This document shows, in pieces, positions 63,942 to 64,000 of a stretch of DNA of 64,000 nt (its first letter is position 1; every line of letters begins with the position of its first letter). This stretch comes from Streptomyces sp. STR69 (lineage in GTDB: Bacteria; Actinomycetota; Actinomycetes; Streptomycetales; Streptomycetaceae), in NCBI RefSeq assembly GCF_024519455.1, contig NZ_JALJRY010000034.1, positions 1 to 64,000 of the forward strand, in the 5' to 3' direction. A model generated the notes under the pieces. The model was given only the letters and a program-made list of their open reading frames with translations, was not told the origin of the DNA and ran no database searches. Made by a program: the position numbers and the translations under genes.

Positions 63942-64000
63942 TGACGCTCCCATGCTGAAAGGAGAGAAGCCGCCCCGAACTGGGGCGAACAGCGACCATA

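Overview
The window is chromosomal DNA of a high-GC actinobacterium, almost certainly a Streptomyces. Nearly every codon ends in G or C, GTG starts are common, and the gene content is typical: a conservon with two P450s, SpoIIE-type phosphatases, many secreted glycoside hydrolases, DUF5133, a LAXTG sortase substrate, and a Tat-exported GH64 enzyme. I see no rRNA or tRNA gene, CRISPR array, transposase, integrase or plasmid function. About 56 genes are supported.

Layout. 1-3.3 kb: tail of a secreted protein, a GH64 beta-1,3-glucanase, a dienelactone hydrolase and a YciO/Sua5-like protein. 3.4-8.7 kb: a six-gene, fully overlapping conservon (cvnA-B-C-D plus two P450s, the second of which lacks the K-helix ExxR arginine). 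9.1-14.4 kb: class III aminotransferase with an Lrp/AsnC regulator, an MMPL transporter and a membrane-bound PP2C phosphatase. 14.4-20 kb: a second GH64 glucanase, a GH92 mannosidase, and a GNAT gene preceded by a short leader peptide. 20-26 kb: Gfo/Idh oxidoreductase, aldo/keto reductase, ABC exporter, DUF5133, a GlxA-type AraC regulator and DUF2269. 25.9-31.6 kb: PAS/GAF/SpoIIE phosphatase, serine hydrolase, a TIR-like/zinc-ribbon protein, and a two-gene graspetide RiPP locus (precursor plus ATP-grasp ligase). 31.7-43 kb: AraC regulator, GH29 fucosidase, two uncharacterised proteins, a SpoIIE/HATPase fusion, DUF1152, a SigX5-like sigma factor, a DHFR-like protein, ferredoxin-NADP reductase and an SDR. 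43-50 kb: SGNH esterase and an MFS/MGH1-GH63/GH13 operon. 50-64 kb: LAETG surface protein, MarR plus MFS drug exporter, an amine-oxidase/permease/TetR operon, an anti-sigma ATPase, a fourth PP2C phosphatase, MarR plus LLM oxidoreductase, tandem GNAT, and a GH18 chitinase.

How it fits together. Three themes recur. (1) Polysaccharide turnover: GH64 x2, GH92, GH29, GH63-like, GH13, GH18 and an SGNH esterase. The two GH64 genes carry the same perfect 14-bp palindrome (TGAGAGCGCTCTCA) about 50 nt before their start codons, so they probably share one LacI-family repressor encoded elsewhere. (2) Signalling through conservon GTPase modules, PP2C/SpoIIE phosphatases and anti-sigma ATPases (four phosphatases and two HATPase domains outside the conservon). 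(3) Small regulated catabolic or efflux units with visible operators: a 28-bp TetR-type inverted repeat before the amine oxidase, a DmdR/IdeR-like iron box before ferredoxin reductase, and a MarR-type palindrome before an MFS exporter.

The best candidates for under-described biology are the minimal graspetide locus (29.9-31.1 kb), the TIR-like/zinc-ribbon protein beside it (29.3 kb), the ExxR-less P450 of the conservon, and the amine-oxidase operon with a His-rich membrane protein. All calls rest on reading the sequence and remembered family features; no database search was run.
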